Assembly (NCBI RefSeq): GCF_030129945.1
Contig: NZ_JARRAF010000038.1
Span: forward strand, 1-43,311
Direction of reading: 5' to 3'
From: Parachitinimonas caeni
GTDB taxonomy: Bacteria; Pseudomonadota; Gammaproteobacteria; Burkholderiales; Chitinimonadaceae
DNA length: 43,311 bases
Part shown: positions 9,111 through 18,669 of the stretch, in pieces
How the letters are laid out: the number at the start of each line of letters is the position of its first letter
Numbering within the stretch: the stretch's first letter is position 1
Notes under the pieces: generated by a model
The model's input: only the letters and a program-made list of their open reading frames with translations
Databases searched by the model: none
Told to the model about the DNA's origin: nothing
Program-made: the position numbers and the translations under genes

Positions 9111-10961
9111 ATGAACAGTCGCCAGCTCTACCTGCGTATCCTCGGTTATATCCGCCCCTACTTTGCCATGGCGGTGTTGACCATCATCGCCTTGGCGCTG
9201 GCTTCCGCAGCCGACGTCGCCCTGATTTCGCAACTGGAAAACGTCTTCAATGCCCTGAGTCCCGATCGGATGCCCAAGCCTGCCCTGGCCGCCAGTGCCA
9301 GCTTGCTGCCACCGGAGTGGGCCAACAGCTTGGCTGAGATGAAAGCCCGCTTTACACCCGGCCCCGGTTCCCCGCTCTGGGTGGTGCCCGCCATCGTGCT
9401 GGGACTGGCAGTGCTGCGGATGCTGGCCAGTTTTGTTGGCGAATACGGCGGGTCATGGCTATCGAGTCGTATTCAGCACGATTTGCGCGAGCGTATGTTT
9501 GATCGTCTGCTGACGTTACCGACGCGCTACTACGACAAGGCCTCTGCCGGGGTAGTGCTGTCGCGCCTGACTTACGATGTGACGCAGATTTCACAGGCGG
9601 GCATCAATGTGCTGAATGTCGCCGTCAAAGATGGGGTCATGGTGATCGGTTTGCTCTACGCCATGCTGGTACGCGACTGGCAGCTCACGCTGTTCTGCCT
9701 GCTGTTGGCGCCACTGGTGGCGCTGGTGGTCAGCGTCGCCGGGCGTCGTCTGCGCAAGATTGGTCGGGGCACCCAGAACGCGATGGGCGAGCTGACCCGT
9801 ATTCTGGATGAAGCGATTGCAGGGCAAAGGGTGGTGAAGATTTTTGGTGGGGCGCGCTATGAGCGGGAGCGTTTTCATCGTGCCGCGAATGATGTGCGCG
9901 GGCTCAACGTCAAGCATTCGGCGACAGCAGCAGCCAATTCCGGACTGGTGGGCCTGCTGGTTGGGGTGACGCTGGCGGCGATCATCTACTTTGCCTCGGT
10001 ACGCGCCCAGGCTGGTCAACTATCGGCCGGGGAGTTTGTCGCCTTCATGGCGGCCCTGCTGGCAATCCAGTCCCCAATCAAAAACCTGACCAAGTTGAAT
10101 GAGCAGCTGCAGCGCGGGCTTGCTGCGGCGGAATCGGTATTTGCACTGGTGGACGAGATGCCCGAGGTGGATAGGGGGCACCAATCGATGGAGCGCTGTG
10201 AGGGACGCATTGAATTCCGTGCGGTCGAATTTCTCTACGGCAGCGATGGTCGCAAGGCTCTGGATGCAGTGTCGATCAGCGTGCTGCCGGGTGAAACCGT
10301 GGCCTTGGTCGGCAGCTCGGGAAGTGGCAAAACCACGTTGGCCAATCTCTTACCCCGTTTCTATGAGCTGACAGGTGGCCAGATTCTGCTGGATGGCCAT
10401 GACCTCAACCAATACACACTGGAGAGCCTGCGCCAGCAGATTGCGCTGGTATCACAGGACGTGGTGCTGTTCAACGACAGCATTGCCGCCAACATCGCCT
10501 ATGGCGATGCTCAGGTGGATATGCAACGGGTGAAGGCGGCTGCGGAGGCGGCGTTTGCCAGCGAATTCATCGAACGCATGCCCGATGGTTTTCTGACCCT
10601 GATTGGCGAAAACGGTGTGCGTTTGTCGGGTGGGCAACGGCAACGGCTGGCGATTGCGCGGGCGCTCTACAAAGACGCACCGATCCTGATTCTGGATGAA
10701 GCGACCTCGGCGCTGGATACCGAGTCGGAGCGCAAAGTGCAGGCAGCGCTGGCGACCTTGATGCGCGGACGCACCACGCTGGTCATCGCCCATCGCTTGT
10801 CCACCATTGAACACGCTGATCGGATCGTGGTGCTGGATCGGGGGCTGGTGGTTGAAGAGGGCAGTCATGCTGATCTTCTGGCCCGCAACGGTGCCTATGC
10901 GCGGTTACGCCAGCAACAGGCACTGGCCGACCCTGGCCAAGGCGAACAGGAGTCAGCGTGA
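9111..10961 (+). CDS. msbA: lipid A-core flippase, ABC transporter
   Basis: This 616-residue half-transporter has an N-terminal six-helix exporter domain (about 1-340) and a C-terminal nucleotide-binding domain. Walker A GSSGSGKTT starts at 401, the signature LSGGQRQRL at 505, Walker B ILILDEATSALD at about 525, and the H-loop sits in VIAHRLST. As a homodimer it flips lipid A-core from the inner to the outer leaflet of the inner membrane. The loop between helices 1 and 2 is extended and Pro/Ala-rich (about 45-85), a variation outside the core fold. The stop overlaps the GTG start of waaQ (GTGA), and the LPS-core genes downstream support MsbA over other exporters of the family. Confidence 0.93.
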   Translation: MNSRQLYLRILGYIRPYFAMAVLTIIALALASAADVALISQLENVFNALSPDRMPKPALAASASLLPPEWANSLAEMKARFTPGPGSPLWVVPAIVLGLAVLRMLASFVGEYGGSWLSSRIQHDLRERMFDRLLTLPTRYYDKASAGVVLSRLTYDVTQISQAGINVLNVAVKDGVMVIGLLYAMLVRDWQLTLFCLLLAPLVALVVSVAGRRLRKIGRGTQNAMGELTRILDEAIAGQRVVKIFGGARYERERFHRAANDVRGLNVKHSATAAANSGLVGLLVGVTLAAIIYFASVRAQAGQLSAGEFVAFMAALLAIQSPIKNLTKLNEQLQRGLAAAESVFALVDEMPEVDRGHQSMERCEGRIEFRAVEFLYGSDGRKALDAVSISVLPGETVALVGSSGSGKTTLANLLPRFYELTGGQILLDGHDLNQYTLESLRQQIALVSQDVVLFNDSIAANIAYGDAQVDMQRVKAAAEAAFASEFIERMPDGFLTLIGENGVRLSGGQRQRLAIARALYKDAPILILDEATSALDTESERKVQAALATLMRGRTTLVIAHRLSTIEHADRIVVLDRGLVVEEGSHADLLARNGAYARLRQQQALADPGQGEQESA

Positions 10962-12097
10962 GTCGTCGCTTGCCGCCATTCGATCCCGCCTCGCTGCGGC
11001 GTGCGTTGGTGATCAAGCTGCGTCACCACGGTGACGTCTTGCTGACCAGCCCGGTGCTGTCTTCACTGAAGGCCGTAGCGCCGGAAGCGGAGATTGACTC
11101 GCTGGTCTATGCCGATACCGCACCGATGCTGGATGGTCATCCGGCGTTGGCACAGCTGCACCAGATTGATCGCCACTGGAAACGACTCGGACCACGTCGC
11201 CAGTTGGCGGCGGAATGGCAGTTGCTACAGACCCTCAAGCGGCGCGAATACGATCTGGTGTTGCACCTGACTGAGCATAATCGCGGCGCCTGGCTAAGTC
11301 GTTGGCTGCAACCTCGCTGGTCAGTGGCGCCGGCGATTGGCCGGAGTCGATTTTTCAATCGCAGTTTCGGCAAACTCTACCCCTTCATGACCGGCAATCG
11401 CCGGCATACCGTCGAGCTGAACCTGGATGCTCTGCGAGCCTTGGGCATCGACCCCGCGCACAAAGCATTGACCCTGTGCCCAAGCGATACCGCTCGGGCC
11501 AAGATCAATACCTTGCTGGCGATGCATGGTCTGGCTGGACAACGGTTTGTCCTGTGTCATCCCGGGTCGCGCTGGCTGTTCAAAGCCTGGCCACCGGCGC
11601 ATACCGCGGCCGTGCTTAACGGTTTGATGGCTGATGGGTGGCCGGTCGTGATCAGCGGTGCGCCGGATGCTGCCGAACGAGCCGTGGTGGACGCAGTGCG
11701 CGCGCAATTGACACACCCGACTGTCGATCTGGTTGGCCAACTGAGCCTGACGGAGCTGGGAGCCTTGATCGGTCGGGCCAGTCTGCTACTGGGGGTGGAT
11801 AGCGCCCCCATGCACATGGCCGCCGCGCTGGATGTGCCGCAGGTCGTGCTATTTGGCCCGAGTGGTGAGCACGACTGGGGGCCGTGGAGCGATCAGGCCA
11901 CTGTTCTGGTCGGCAACCATCCCTGTCGCCCCTGTGGCTTGGCCGGCTGTGCGGATTCCGGCCGGGCCGACTGCCTGCGTGCGCTGGCCCCGGCGCCGGT
12001 CCTGCAGGCCTGTCGTGAGCGGTTGGCGGGCCGGGTGCCGCGTCGCCATATTCTTGTCGAAACCTTTAAACCGGAGTCCAGCTCATGTGCGGAATAG
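10958..12097 (+). CDS. waaQ: LPS heptosyltransferase III-type glycosyltransferase (GT9)
   Basis: A 379-residue GT-B enzyme of family 9, closest by eye to the RfaQ/WaaQ group, which adds a branching heptose to the inner core from ADP-heptose at the inner face of the membrane. Seen: N-terminal LVIKLRHHGDVLLTSPVL nucleotide-fold motif, CHPGSRWLFKAWP and DSAPMHMAAALDVPQVVLFGPS in the C-terminal donor-binding half, and a Cys-rich C-terminal segment (HPCRPCGLAGC) common in this subgroup. The start is GTG, overlapping the msbA stop, with AGGAG six bases upstream. Its end overlaps the next gene by 13 bp. Acceptor and donor are inferred from the family. Confidence 0.85.
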   Translation: MSRRLPPFDPASLRRALVIKLRHHGDVLLTSPVLSSLKAVAPEAEIDSLVYADTAPMLDGHPALAQLHQIDRHWKRLGPRRQLAAEWQLLQTLKRREYDLVLHLTEHNRGAWLSRWLQPRWSVAPAIGRSRFFNRSFGKLYPFMTGNRRHTVELNLDALRALGIDPAHKALTLCPSDTARAKINTLLAMHGLAGQRFVLCHPGSRWLFKAWPPAHTAAVLNGLMADGWPVVISGAPDAAERAVVDAVRAQLTHPTVDLVGQLSLTELGALIGRASLLLGVDSAPMHMAAALDVPQVVLFGPSGEHDWGPWSDQATVLVGNHPCRPCGLAGCADSGRADCLRALAPAPVLQACRERLAGRVPRRHILVETFKPESSSCAE

Positions 12098-13932
12098 CCG
12101 GCTATTTTTCCCGAAGTGCCGCGCCCCCGGCTGCTGTGGCACCAGCCATGTGCGAGGCCCTGAAGCGACGCGGCCCGGATGGCCAGCACATCGTCGGTTG
12201 GGATGCCGACTGGCAACCTGTGGCAACCGCACCGGCCCATGCGCTGGTCCACGCCCGGCTTGCCATCATCGACCCCCGTCCGGTTGCCGACCAGCCGATG
12301 CGCAATGAAGCTGGCGATATCTGGTTTTGCTACAACGGTGAGGTCTACGGTTGGCAGGATGATGCGCGCCAGCTGGCGGCCAAGGGTGTGACATTCAAGA
12401 CGCATTCCGACAGCGAATTCATTCTGCGTGCTTATGAAGCCTGGGGCATCGACGGTTTGCTGCCCAGGCTGCGCGGGATGTTTGCGTTTGCCATTGTTGA
12501 TCTGCGGCAGCAGCAAGTGTGGCTGGCCCGAGACCGCATGGGGCTCAAGCCGATGATCTACAGCATTGGTGAGCGTGGTCTGGCTTTCGGTTCGACGGTA
12601 CGGGCAGTGCTGCCCTGGCTGACACCCGACCAACGCCGCTTTGATCCGGCCGCCATTGATGCTTATCTGGCTCATCGCTATGTTCCTGCGCCCCGCACCA
12701 TTTTTGCGGGTATGCAAAGGCTGGAGAATGGCCGTCTGCTGCGTTATGACCTGCAAACCGGTGCCTCCGAGTTAAAGCGCTACTGGTTTCCGGCACCGGA
12801 GCAGACAGACTGGCGCGAGGCACTGGATGAAGCGATTCGCTTGCGCACGGTGGCGGATCGACCCGTTGGGGTGTTTTTGTCGAGCGGGGTGGATTCGGTT
12901 GTCGTGGCCAGCCGATTGGCGGCACAAGGGTTTCATCAACTTCAGGCGTTTTCAGCGGCGTTTCCGGGCAGCCGTTTCGATGAGAGTGCGGATGCCGCAA
13001 AAATTGCCCAGCAGATTGGTCTGCCGCACCGCTCGGTAGCGGTACCGCTATCGCTCAAGCATGAGTTTGCGTCTTTGGTGGCAGATCTCGATGAGCCCTT
13101 TGCCGATCCCTCCGCCCCGCCCACCTGGTTTCTGGCCAGAGAGACGGTCAAGGAGGTCACGGTGGTGCTGGGGGGGGATGGCGGCGACGAGTTGCTGGCC
13201 GGCTACAAGCGAATCGACAAACACCTGCGCAGCCGCTGGCGTGCTGGCTGGCGCCTGCCGCTACCGGCTATGGCGTCGATGGCGCATAAGGGTTGGCCCA
13301 AGATCGCTGCTGAAATGAGTGTCTGCTGGCAAGACGCCTATGCCATGCGTTTTTCCGGTTTTACACCACCGCAACGACGTGCGTTGCAGCCAAGCTTTGA
13401 TGGTCAACCGCCGCACTATTGGCGTGCGCCGGACCAGACCTGGCAAGACCCTTTGCAACGCCTGCTCGAAATCGACCTGGCCAACTACTTGCCCGAATAC
13501 ATCCTGCGCAAGGGCGATCTGGCAACGATGGCGCATGGACTGGAGCTTAGGGCCCCGTTGCTGGATCACCGTTTCTATCAATCCTTGCTTGCCTTGCCAC
13601 CGGCCCAGCGCTTTGTCAAGCCGGCCAAATCCTTGTTACGGCCTCTGGTGGCAGACCTGGGACCGCTAGACCCGTTTGCCCGCAAGAAGCGAGGCTTCAA
13701 TCCGCCGCTGCATGATTGGCTGCGCCATGATCTGGCCGACCGGCTACCCGGACTCGGTGCACGGCTACATGACCTGACCAGCCAGCAGCTGACGGCCGCT
13801 GCGGTGGATGGCCTGATTGCCAGCTATCTGGCGGGTGAGGAGGCTTACGCCGAGCAGGTCTTGCAGCTGCTGGTGCTGGATGAGTCGCTGGCTCAATTGC
13901 GGGCTCTGGCCGGGGAGGTGGGACTTGGCTAG
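12085..13932 (+). CDS. asparagine synthase-like glutamine amidotransferase
   Basis: This 615-residue protein has the two-domain AsnB layout. The class II glutaminase begins with the nucleophile Cys2 (MCGIAGYF), followed by NGEVYGW and the GMFAFAIVD region. The synthetase half carries the ATP pyrophosphatase P-loop variant SSGVDS (266-271), LGGDGGDELLAGY and KGDLATMAHGLELRAPLLDH. The family makes asparagine from aspartate, but members inside polysaccharide loci often amidate sugar carboxylates, as proposed for WbpS-type proteins. Placed between waaQ and another GT9 gene with overlaps on both sides, this copy probably amidates a uronic-acid residue of the LPS core, or an activated precursor. 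That role is inference; housekeeping asparagine synthesis is the alternative. Confidence 0.88.
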   Translation: MCGIAGYFSRSAAPPAAVAPAMCEALKRRGPDGQHIVGWDADWQPVATAPAHALVHARLAIIDPRPVADQPMRNEAGDIWFCYNGEVYGWQDDARQLAAKGVTFKTHSDSEFILRAYEAWGIDGLLPRLRGMFAFAIVDLRQQQVWLARDRMGLKPMIYSIGERGLAFGSTVRAVLPWLTPDQRRFDPAAIDAYLAHRYVPAPRTIFAGMQRLENGRLLRYDLQTGASELKRYWFPAPEQTDWREALDEAIRLRTVADRPVGVFLSSGVDSVVVASRLAAQGFHQLQAFSAAFPGSRFDESADAAKIAQQIGLPHRSVAVPLSLKHEFASLVADLDEPFADPSAPPTWFLARETVKEVTVVLGGDGGDELLAGYKRIDKHLRSRWRAGWRLPLPAMASMAHKGWPKIAAEMSVCWQDAYAMRFSGFTPPQRRALQPSFDGQPPHYWRAPDQTWQDPLQRLLEIDLANYLPEYILRKGDLATMAHGLELRAPLLDHRFYQSLLALPPAQRFVKPAKSLLRPLVADLGPLDPFARKKRGFNPPLHDWLRHDLADRLPGLGARLHDLTSQQLTAAAVDGLIASYLAGEEAYAEQVLQLLVLDESLAQLRALAGEVGLG

Positions 13933-15031
13933 CCGGAACCGTGGCCGCCTGCTGGCCTTTGCGGGAGGGGTGTGGGCCAGCCGCCTGCCGCGTCGCCAAC
14001 CCGCCAACCCACGCCGTATCCTGATCGTTCAACAATTGCTGCTGGGTGACAGCATCATGCTGGCCCCGCTGCTGGCCAAATTGCGGGCTGTCTATCCGCA
14101 GGCTGAACTGGTGCTGACCTGCGCGCCGGGGTTGGTTTCCTTGTTCGCCGCCCGGCCGTGGGGGCTGACGGCGTTGCCTCTGGATTTTCGTCAGGCACAG
14201 ACCGTGCGCCAGATCATTGCTTCCGGTCCGTATGATCTTGCGCTGATCCCGGCAGAAAGCCGGCTCTCCTGGTTGGCGCGGGCTGCCGGGGCGCGTTGGC
14301 TCAAAGCCTTTGCCGGAGATCCGGGGTACTTCAAAAACTGGCCAATTGACGAACATGTGGCCTTTCCGCCCCCCCAACCATCGGCCTGGGGCGATCTGCT
14401 GGCCCGAGCGCTGATTGCCGGAGCGGATCCGGTGCCTTATGCCGCAGGAGACTGGCCAGCCCCGCCCGCTGCTGATTTTCAGCGACCGGCTGAGCCGTAT
14501 GTGGTGTGTCATGTCGGCGCCAGCAATCCGCTGAAATTCTGGCCTGCCGAGCGCTGGGCGCGGCTGGCAGGCTGGCTGGCCGAGCAAGGCTTGCGCGTGG
14601 TGTTTTCTTGCGGTCCGGGGGAGGCGGCCTTGCTGGATGAGATTGACCCCAAGGGCCGCCATGCCCGGCACGCCGGAGATTTGAGCCTGCCGCAACTCTG
14701 GCAACTGCTGGCGGGTGCCCGGCTGCTGATCTCGCTGGATACCGGGGTTCTGCATCTGGCCCACCTGACTTTGACGCCGACCGTCGGGCTGTACGGCCCA
14801 GGCTCGCCGACCTTGTTTACCACAGGCCAGTATTGGCAGGCGCAGCGCGAGCGCAAAGTCTATATCCCCGACTTCCCATGTCGGGACGAAAATCTGGTGT
14901 TCCGGCGACCGGTTGCCTGGGCGGGCAATTGTGCCCGTCCCTACGGTGTCTGCACCGAAGGGCGCTGTATGCAGGCAATCGACTACAAAGCGGTCGAGCT
15001 AGCGGCGGGTGAGTTGCTGCATGCAGACTAA
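13925..15031 (+). CDS. glycosyltransferase family 9 protein, LPS core assembly
   Basis: A 368-residue GT-B glycosyltransferase of the heptosyltransferase family. Seen: ILIVQQLLLGDSIMLAPLL at the N-terminus, CHVGASNPLKFWP in mid-protein and LDTGVLHLAHLTLTPTVGLYGPGSP in the donor-binding half. The first two motifs differ from WaaC/WaaF, so the donor could be another sugar. The start is assigned to TTG at 13925: it overlaps the preceding stop by 8 bp and has GGGGAGG six bases upstream. The frame stays open upstream, but that stretch merely shadows the amidotransferase gene. Transferred sugar unknown. Confidence 0.82.
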   Translation: MASRNRGRLLAFAGGVWASRLPRRQPANPRRILIVQQLLLGDSIMLAPLLAKLRAVYPQAELVLTCAPGLVSLFAARPWGLTALPLDFRQAQTVRQIIASGPYDLALIPAESRLSWLARAAGARWLKAFAGDPGYFKNWPIDEHVAFPPPQPSAWGDLLARALIAGADPVPYAAGDWPAPPAADFQRPAEPYVVCHVGASNPLKFWPAERWARLAGWLAEQGLRVVFSCGPGEAALLDEIDPKGRHARHAGDLSLPQLWQLLAGARLLISLDTGVLHLAHLTLTPTVGLYGPGSPTLFTTGQYWQAQRERKVYIPDFPCRDENLVFRRPVAWAGNCARPYGVCTEGRCMQAIDYKAVELAAGELLHAD

Positions 15032-16301
15032 GGCCCGCCATTTGCCGGTCCTGGCCTTGCTGCTGGCCATTACGGCACTGGCTGCGACACCGGCGCTGCG
15101 GGTCTTGCTGGCGGTGGGGCTGACCGGGCATGCGCTGTGGCAGGCACGGCAGTCATCCTGGCGTTTGCCATCGCCGCCCAGTCTGTTCTGGCCTTGGCTA
15201 GTTACCCTCGGGCTGGCATTTGCGTCGCTGGCTTGGTCAGTAGCGCCGCGAGATTCGTTGCGAGCGGCGGGATACGATCTCTTATTGCCGGCAGCCCTGT
15301 TCTGGCTGGGCTACCGTTATGGTGGGAATCCGCAAGCCCGACGCTATCTGGCCAGCGGGCTGCTGCTGGGTTTGCTGGCGATGTGGCTGCTAAGCCTCGG
15401 GGTAGTGCTGACCCAATCCGGAGTTGCCCTGCCGCTGCCCACCCGTCAGGCCGCAGGCTTTGTCCTGCCGGTGCCACGCTGGTATGGCGGAATGGGGGAA
15501 GCCAGCACCTGGCTGATCTGCATGGCACCTCCGACCTTGCTGGCTTGTGTATTGGCAGGCAAGCGATTCTGGCGCCGGGTGTGGTGGCTGGCCCTGTTTA
15601 TCCTCTTGCTGTCGCTGGCGGCAAGCACCAATCGGCTGGCATGGTTTGCTCTGCTGGCGGGAGGGGTGCCCTTTTTGCCGAGGCTGGCAGCCCGACTGGG
15701 TTGGAAACGGCTGCTGGCGTTGGTGGGACTCGCTGTGGCGGTGGTTGGGGCATCTTTGACCTGGAGTTTGCAATATCGGGCGCAACAGATGCAGCTGCCG
15801 GCGGTACAAGGCAATCTGCTGGTAAAGCTGGAGGCTGCGCTGGCTCGGGATAACCGACCGGTGATCTGGACATTCTGGTGGCAGCAAGGCTTGCAGAGGC
15901 CCTGGCTGGGGGTGGGGTACGGCAAGTGGTTGCCCCATCACGCCTACGGTGCCAATGCCAGTGCAGCACAGCGGATGCTGGACCCGAATTTTGCGTCGCA
16001 TGCCCATAACGCATTGTTCAATCGCTGGCTGCAACTGGGCTGGTTCGGTGCGCTGGTCTGGTTGTGGTTGTATTGCGCGCTGACCTGGCGACTGTGGCGG
16101 CAATCTGCCAATGCCGGGCCGGCTGGCTATGCTGCGGTCACCGGCTTGGGGGTGGTGCTGGCGTTCATGGTGAAAAATCTGACCGATGACTTCACGGATG
16201 GCGGCACTATGGCCGCTTTCAGTCTGGTGACCGGGGCATTGCTGGCCTGGAGTGAACAGGACCAGTGGCGGGGAGTGAGTACCTTATGCAAAAAATCTTG
16301 A
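15021..16301 (+). CDS. waaL: O-antigen ligase family membrane protein (WaaL-like)
   Basis: This 426-residue protein is almost entirely hydrophobic, with about ten to twelve predicted membrane helices. It carries the Wzy_C/O-antigen ligase signature in a large loop: RPVIWTFWWQQGLQRPWLGVGYGKW, then SHAHNALFNRWLQLGWFGAL. WaaL enzymes transfer undecaprenyl-linked O-antigen to lipid A-core at the periplasmic face. Wzy polymerases share the fold, but position among core glycosyltransferases and beside msbA favours a ligase. The ATG at 15021 is preferred over an in-frame GTG at 15009 because a GGGTGAG lies seven bases upstream. It overlaps both neighbours. Confidence 0.8.
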   Translation: MQTKARHLPVLALLLAITALAATPALRVLLAVGLTGHALWQARQSSWRLPSPPSLFWPWLVTLGLAFASLAWSVAPRDSLRAAGYDLLLPAALFWLGYRYGGNPQARRYLASGLLLGLLAMWLLSLGVVLTQSGVALPLPTRQAAGFVLPVPRWYGGMGEASTWLICMAPPTLLACVLAGKRFWRRVWWLALFILLLSLAASTNRLAWFALLAGGVPFLPRLAARLGWKRLLALVGLAVAVVGASLTWSLQYRAQQMQLPAVQGNLLVKLEAALARDNRPVIWTFWWQQGLQRPWLGVGYGKWLPHHAYGANASAAQRMLDPNFASHAHNALFNRWLQLGWFGALVWLWLYCALTWRLWRQSANAGPAGYAAVTGLGVVLAFMVKNLTDDFTDGGTMAAFSLVTGALLAWSEQDQWRGVSTLCKKS

Positions 16302-17314
16302 TTGTGCGGCGGGACAATATCGGCGATCTGGTCTGCACCACACCGTTGATTCGCGCCCTCCGCCAGCGCTATCCCGATGCGCGGATCGATGCGCTGGTGA
16401 CCAGCTACAACCGTGGGGTACTTAGCGACCTGCCGGAACTCAGTCATGTCTACGCCTACACCAAAGGTAAACATCGCGAGCCCGGCCAAAGCCTGGTGCG
16501 GCTGCATTATCAGAAGCTGGTGACGCTCTGGACGCTACGCCGGGTACATTACGATGTCGCCATCGCCGCTCAGGGGACGGTTAGCCGCCGCGCTCTTGCC
16601 TTGGCGCGGAATGTCGGGGCAAACCGCCTGATTTCGCTGGTTGATGGGACAACCCGCATGACCGGCGTGACCGATCCGGTCACCGCCCGCCAGACCGGGC
16701 ACGAAGTTGAGCGGGTATTTGCACTGGGCCAGCCGCTGGGGATTCAGGGACCACCGGGTGCATGCCGGGTGGTTGCGGACGAGGCGCGTCGGGAGATCCT
16801 GCAACGCCGATTGGACGCAGTGCTGCCGGACGGGCCGCGCTTTGGCATCCAATTGTCTGCACGCAAGCCCTCGCAACGTTGGCCGGTTTTGCATTACGCG
16901 CACCTGATCGAGCAGATGCAGCGCCATTGGCCGAATGCCCGCTTCCTGGTGTTCTGGGCGCCGGGGGCAGAGAATGATCCGCGTCATCCGGGCGATGATC
17001 GCAAGGCGGCTGAGCTCATGCAGCATCTGGCTCGCCAGAGAGTGCTGCCGATTGCGACTTCCTGCCTTGAAGATCTGATCGCGGGAATTGATCTGTGTGA
17101 TGCTTTCCTGACGCCAGATGGCGGGGCCATGCATCTGGCAGCCGGGCTCGGAAAACCCGTTCTGGCATTGTTTGGGGATAGCGACCCAGAACAATGGCAG
17201 CCCTGGGGCGTGCCCCGGCAGGTCTTGCAACCGCCTTCGCGCCAGGTTGCCGATCTGCAACCCGGCGAGGTCATGGCGGCCTGGTGCCGCCTGCTGGACC
17301 CCTTGCCACAATAG
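16286..17314 (+). CDS. glycosyltransferase family 9 protein, heptosyltransferase-like
   Basis: A 342-residue GT9 protein beginning MQKILIVRRDNIGDLVCTTPLIRAL, the classic heptosyltransferase N-terminal motif. The donor half contains IQLSARKPSQRWP and TPDGGAMHLAAGLGKPVLALFGDS, equivalent to the ADP-heptose binding loop. It is the third GT9 gene of the operon and the last. The ATG at 16286 fits the family start and overlaps the waaL end by 16 bp. The downstream 212 bp to metX contains no convincing terminator, so where transcription ends is unclear. Confidence 0.85.
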   Translation: MQKILIVRRDNIGDLVCTTPLIRALRQRYPDARIDALVTSYNRGVLSDLPELSHVYAYTKGKHREPGQSLVRLHYQKLVTLWTLRRVHYDVAIAAQGTVSRRALALARNVGANRLISLVDGTTRMTGVTDPVTARQTGHEVERVFALGQPLGIQGPPGACRVVADEARREILQRRLDAVLPDGPRFGIQLSARKPSQRWPVLHYAHLIEQMQRHWPNARFLVFWAPGAENDPRHPGDDRKAAELMQHLARQRVLPIATSCLEDLIAGIDLCDAFLTPDGGAMHLAAGLGKPVLALFGDSDPEQWQPWGVPRQVLQPPSRQVADLQPGEVMAAWCRLLDPLPQ

Positions 17315-17526
17315 CCGATCCGGCGCGACGGTAAACCTTACGCCAACAGAACCTGGGGAATGGCGATTGACGGCAGCGCTTGGTGTCGTGAGCAGGGTAG
17401 CCAGCAGCACAATACGCCCTGATCGGGTGGTTGGCCTTCGCCGATTGACGCAGAATACCAACCAATTCGCAACACGCCTCAACTGAGCCAGCCTCCAAAC
17501 AAACCAGTCGATAACACATCGAACTC

Positions 17527-18669
17527 ATGTCAAACCACTACTCCTCTGTAGGACTCGTCACCGCCCAAAGGGCTGAATTCAACGTGCCATTGCCTTTGGC
17601 CAATGGCTCGACGCTGGACCAGTACGAGATGGTCTACGAAACCTATGGCGAGCTGAATGCCGCACGTAGCAATGCCGTGCTGATCTGCCATGCGCTGTCA
17701 GGCAACCACCATGTTGCAGGCCGTTACAATCTGGACGACAAGAACCCTGGTTGGTGGGACACCATGGTTGGTCCGGGCAAGCCGATTGATACCAATCACT
17801 TCTTCGTCATTGGCGTCAACAACCTGGGGGGCTGTCACGGCTCGACCGGGCCAAGCAGCCTGGACCCGGCGACCGGCCAGCCCTATGGTTCGGCATTCCC
17901 GGTGCTGACCGTAGAAGACTGGGTGCATTCGCAAGCACGGCTGGCCGACCGGCTCGGTGTCGACCGCTTCGCCGCCGTGATCGGTGGCAGTCTGGGCGGG
18001 ATGCAGGTATTGCAATGGTCGATTACCTTTCCTGATCGGGTAGCCAATGCCCTGGTGATTGCATCGGCCCCCAAGCTGTCGGCGCAGAATATTGCGTTCA
18101 ACGATGTGGCCCGGCAGGCCATTCTGACCGACCCCGATTTTCATGGCGGTGACTTTTACCGCCACCAGACCGCTCCCCGACGCGGCTTGCGGCTGGCGCG
18201 CATGCTGGGACATATCACCTATCTTTCCGACGATGGCATGGGCGAAAAATTCGGCCGCATGCTGCGTTCGGGGAGTTACCAATACGGCTACGACGTCGAG
18301 TTCGAGATCGAGTCCTACCTGCGTTATCAGGGCGACCGTTTTTCCGGCGTGTTCGATGCCAACACTTATCTGCTGATGACCAAGGCCCTGGACTATTTTG
18401 ATCCGGCCCGACATACCGGACACAACCTGACGCAGGCCTTGGCGGCAGTCAAAGCACGCTTTCTGGTGGTGTCGTTTACGACGGACTGGCGTTTCTCGCC
18501 TGAGCGGTCGCGCGAGATCGTCAAGGCATTGCTCGACGCCCGCAAGGACGTCAGCTATGTCGAAGTCGAATCCGTGCACGGGCATGATGCCTTCTTGATG
18601 ACCGATCCCGCGTATGTCCGGGTGATGCGGGCCTATCTGAGGCGGGTAGCAGAGGGTTTACAAATATGA
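17527..18669 (+). CDS. metX: homoserine O-acyltransferase (MetX family)
   Basis: A 380-residue alpha/beta hydrolase-fold acyltransferase that activates homoserine in methionine biosynthesis. The triad is visible: S155 in GGSLGGMQ, D320 in [11 protein letters not shown] and H353 in HGHDAFL, with spacing typical of MetX. The oxyanion region [12 protein letters not shown] (98-109) is intact. The name says acetyltransferase, but proteobacterial MetX proteins, especially those paired with MetW, can use succinyl-CoA, so the acyl donor is left open. The ATG at 17527 lacks an obvious Shine-Dalgarno sequence but matches the family N-terminus. Its stop overlaps the metW start (ATGA). Confidence 0.95.
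   Translation: MSNHYSSVGLVTAQRAEFNVPLPLANGSTLDQYEMVYETYGELNAARSNAVLICHALSGNHHVAGRYNLDDKNPGWWDTMVGPGKPIDTNHFFVIGVNNLGGCHGSTGPSSLDPATGQPYGSAFPVLTVEDWVHSQARLADRLGVDRFAAVIGGSLGGMQVLQWSITFPDRVANALVIASAPKLSAQNIAFNDVARQAILTDPDFHGGDFYRHQTAPRRGLRLARMLGHITYLSDDGMGEKFGRMLRSGSYQYGYDVEFEIESYLRYQGDRFSGVFDANTYLLMTKALDYFDPARHTGHNLTQALAAVKARFLVVSFTTDWRFSPERSREIVKALLDARKDVSYVEVESVHGHDAFLMTDPAYVRVMRAYLRRVAEGLQI

Noticed and set aside
13697-14764. Open frame of 355 codons on the minus strand
   Set aside because: It runs across two real plus-strand genes and has a Gln/Pro/Arg-rich composition without domains.
17315-17526. Possible SAM or SAH riboswitch upstream of metX
   Set aside because: The 212-bp leader shows no recognisable riboswitch core or terminator hairpin by eye; a covariance-model scan (Rfam SAM and SAH families) would be needed to claim one.
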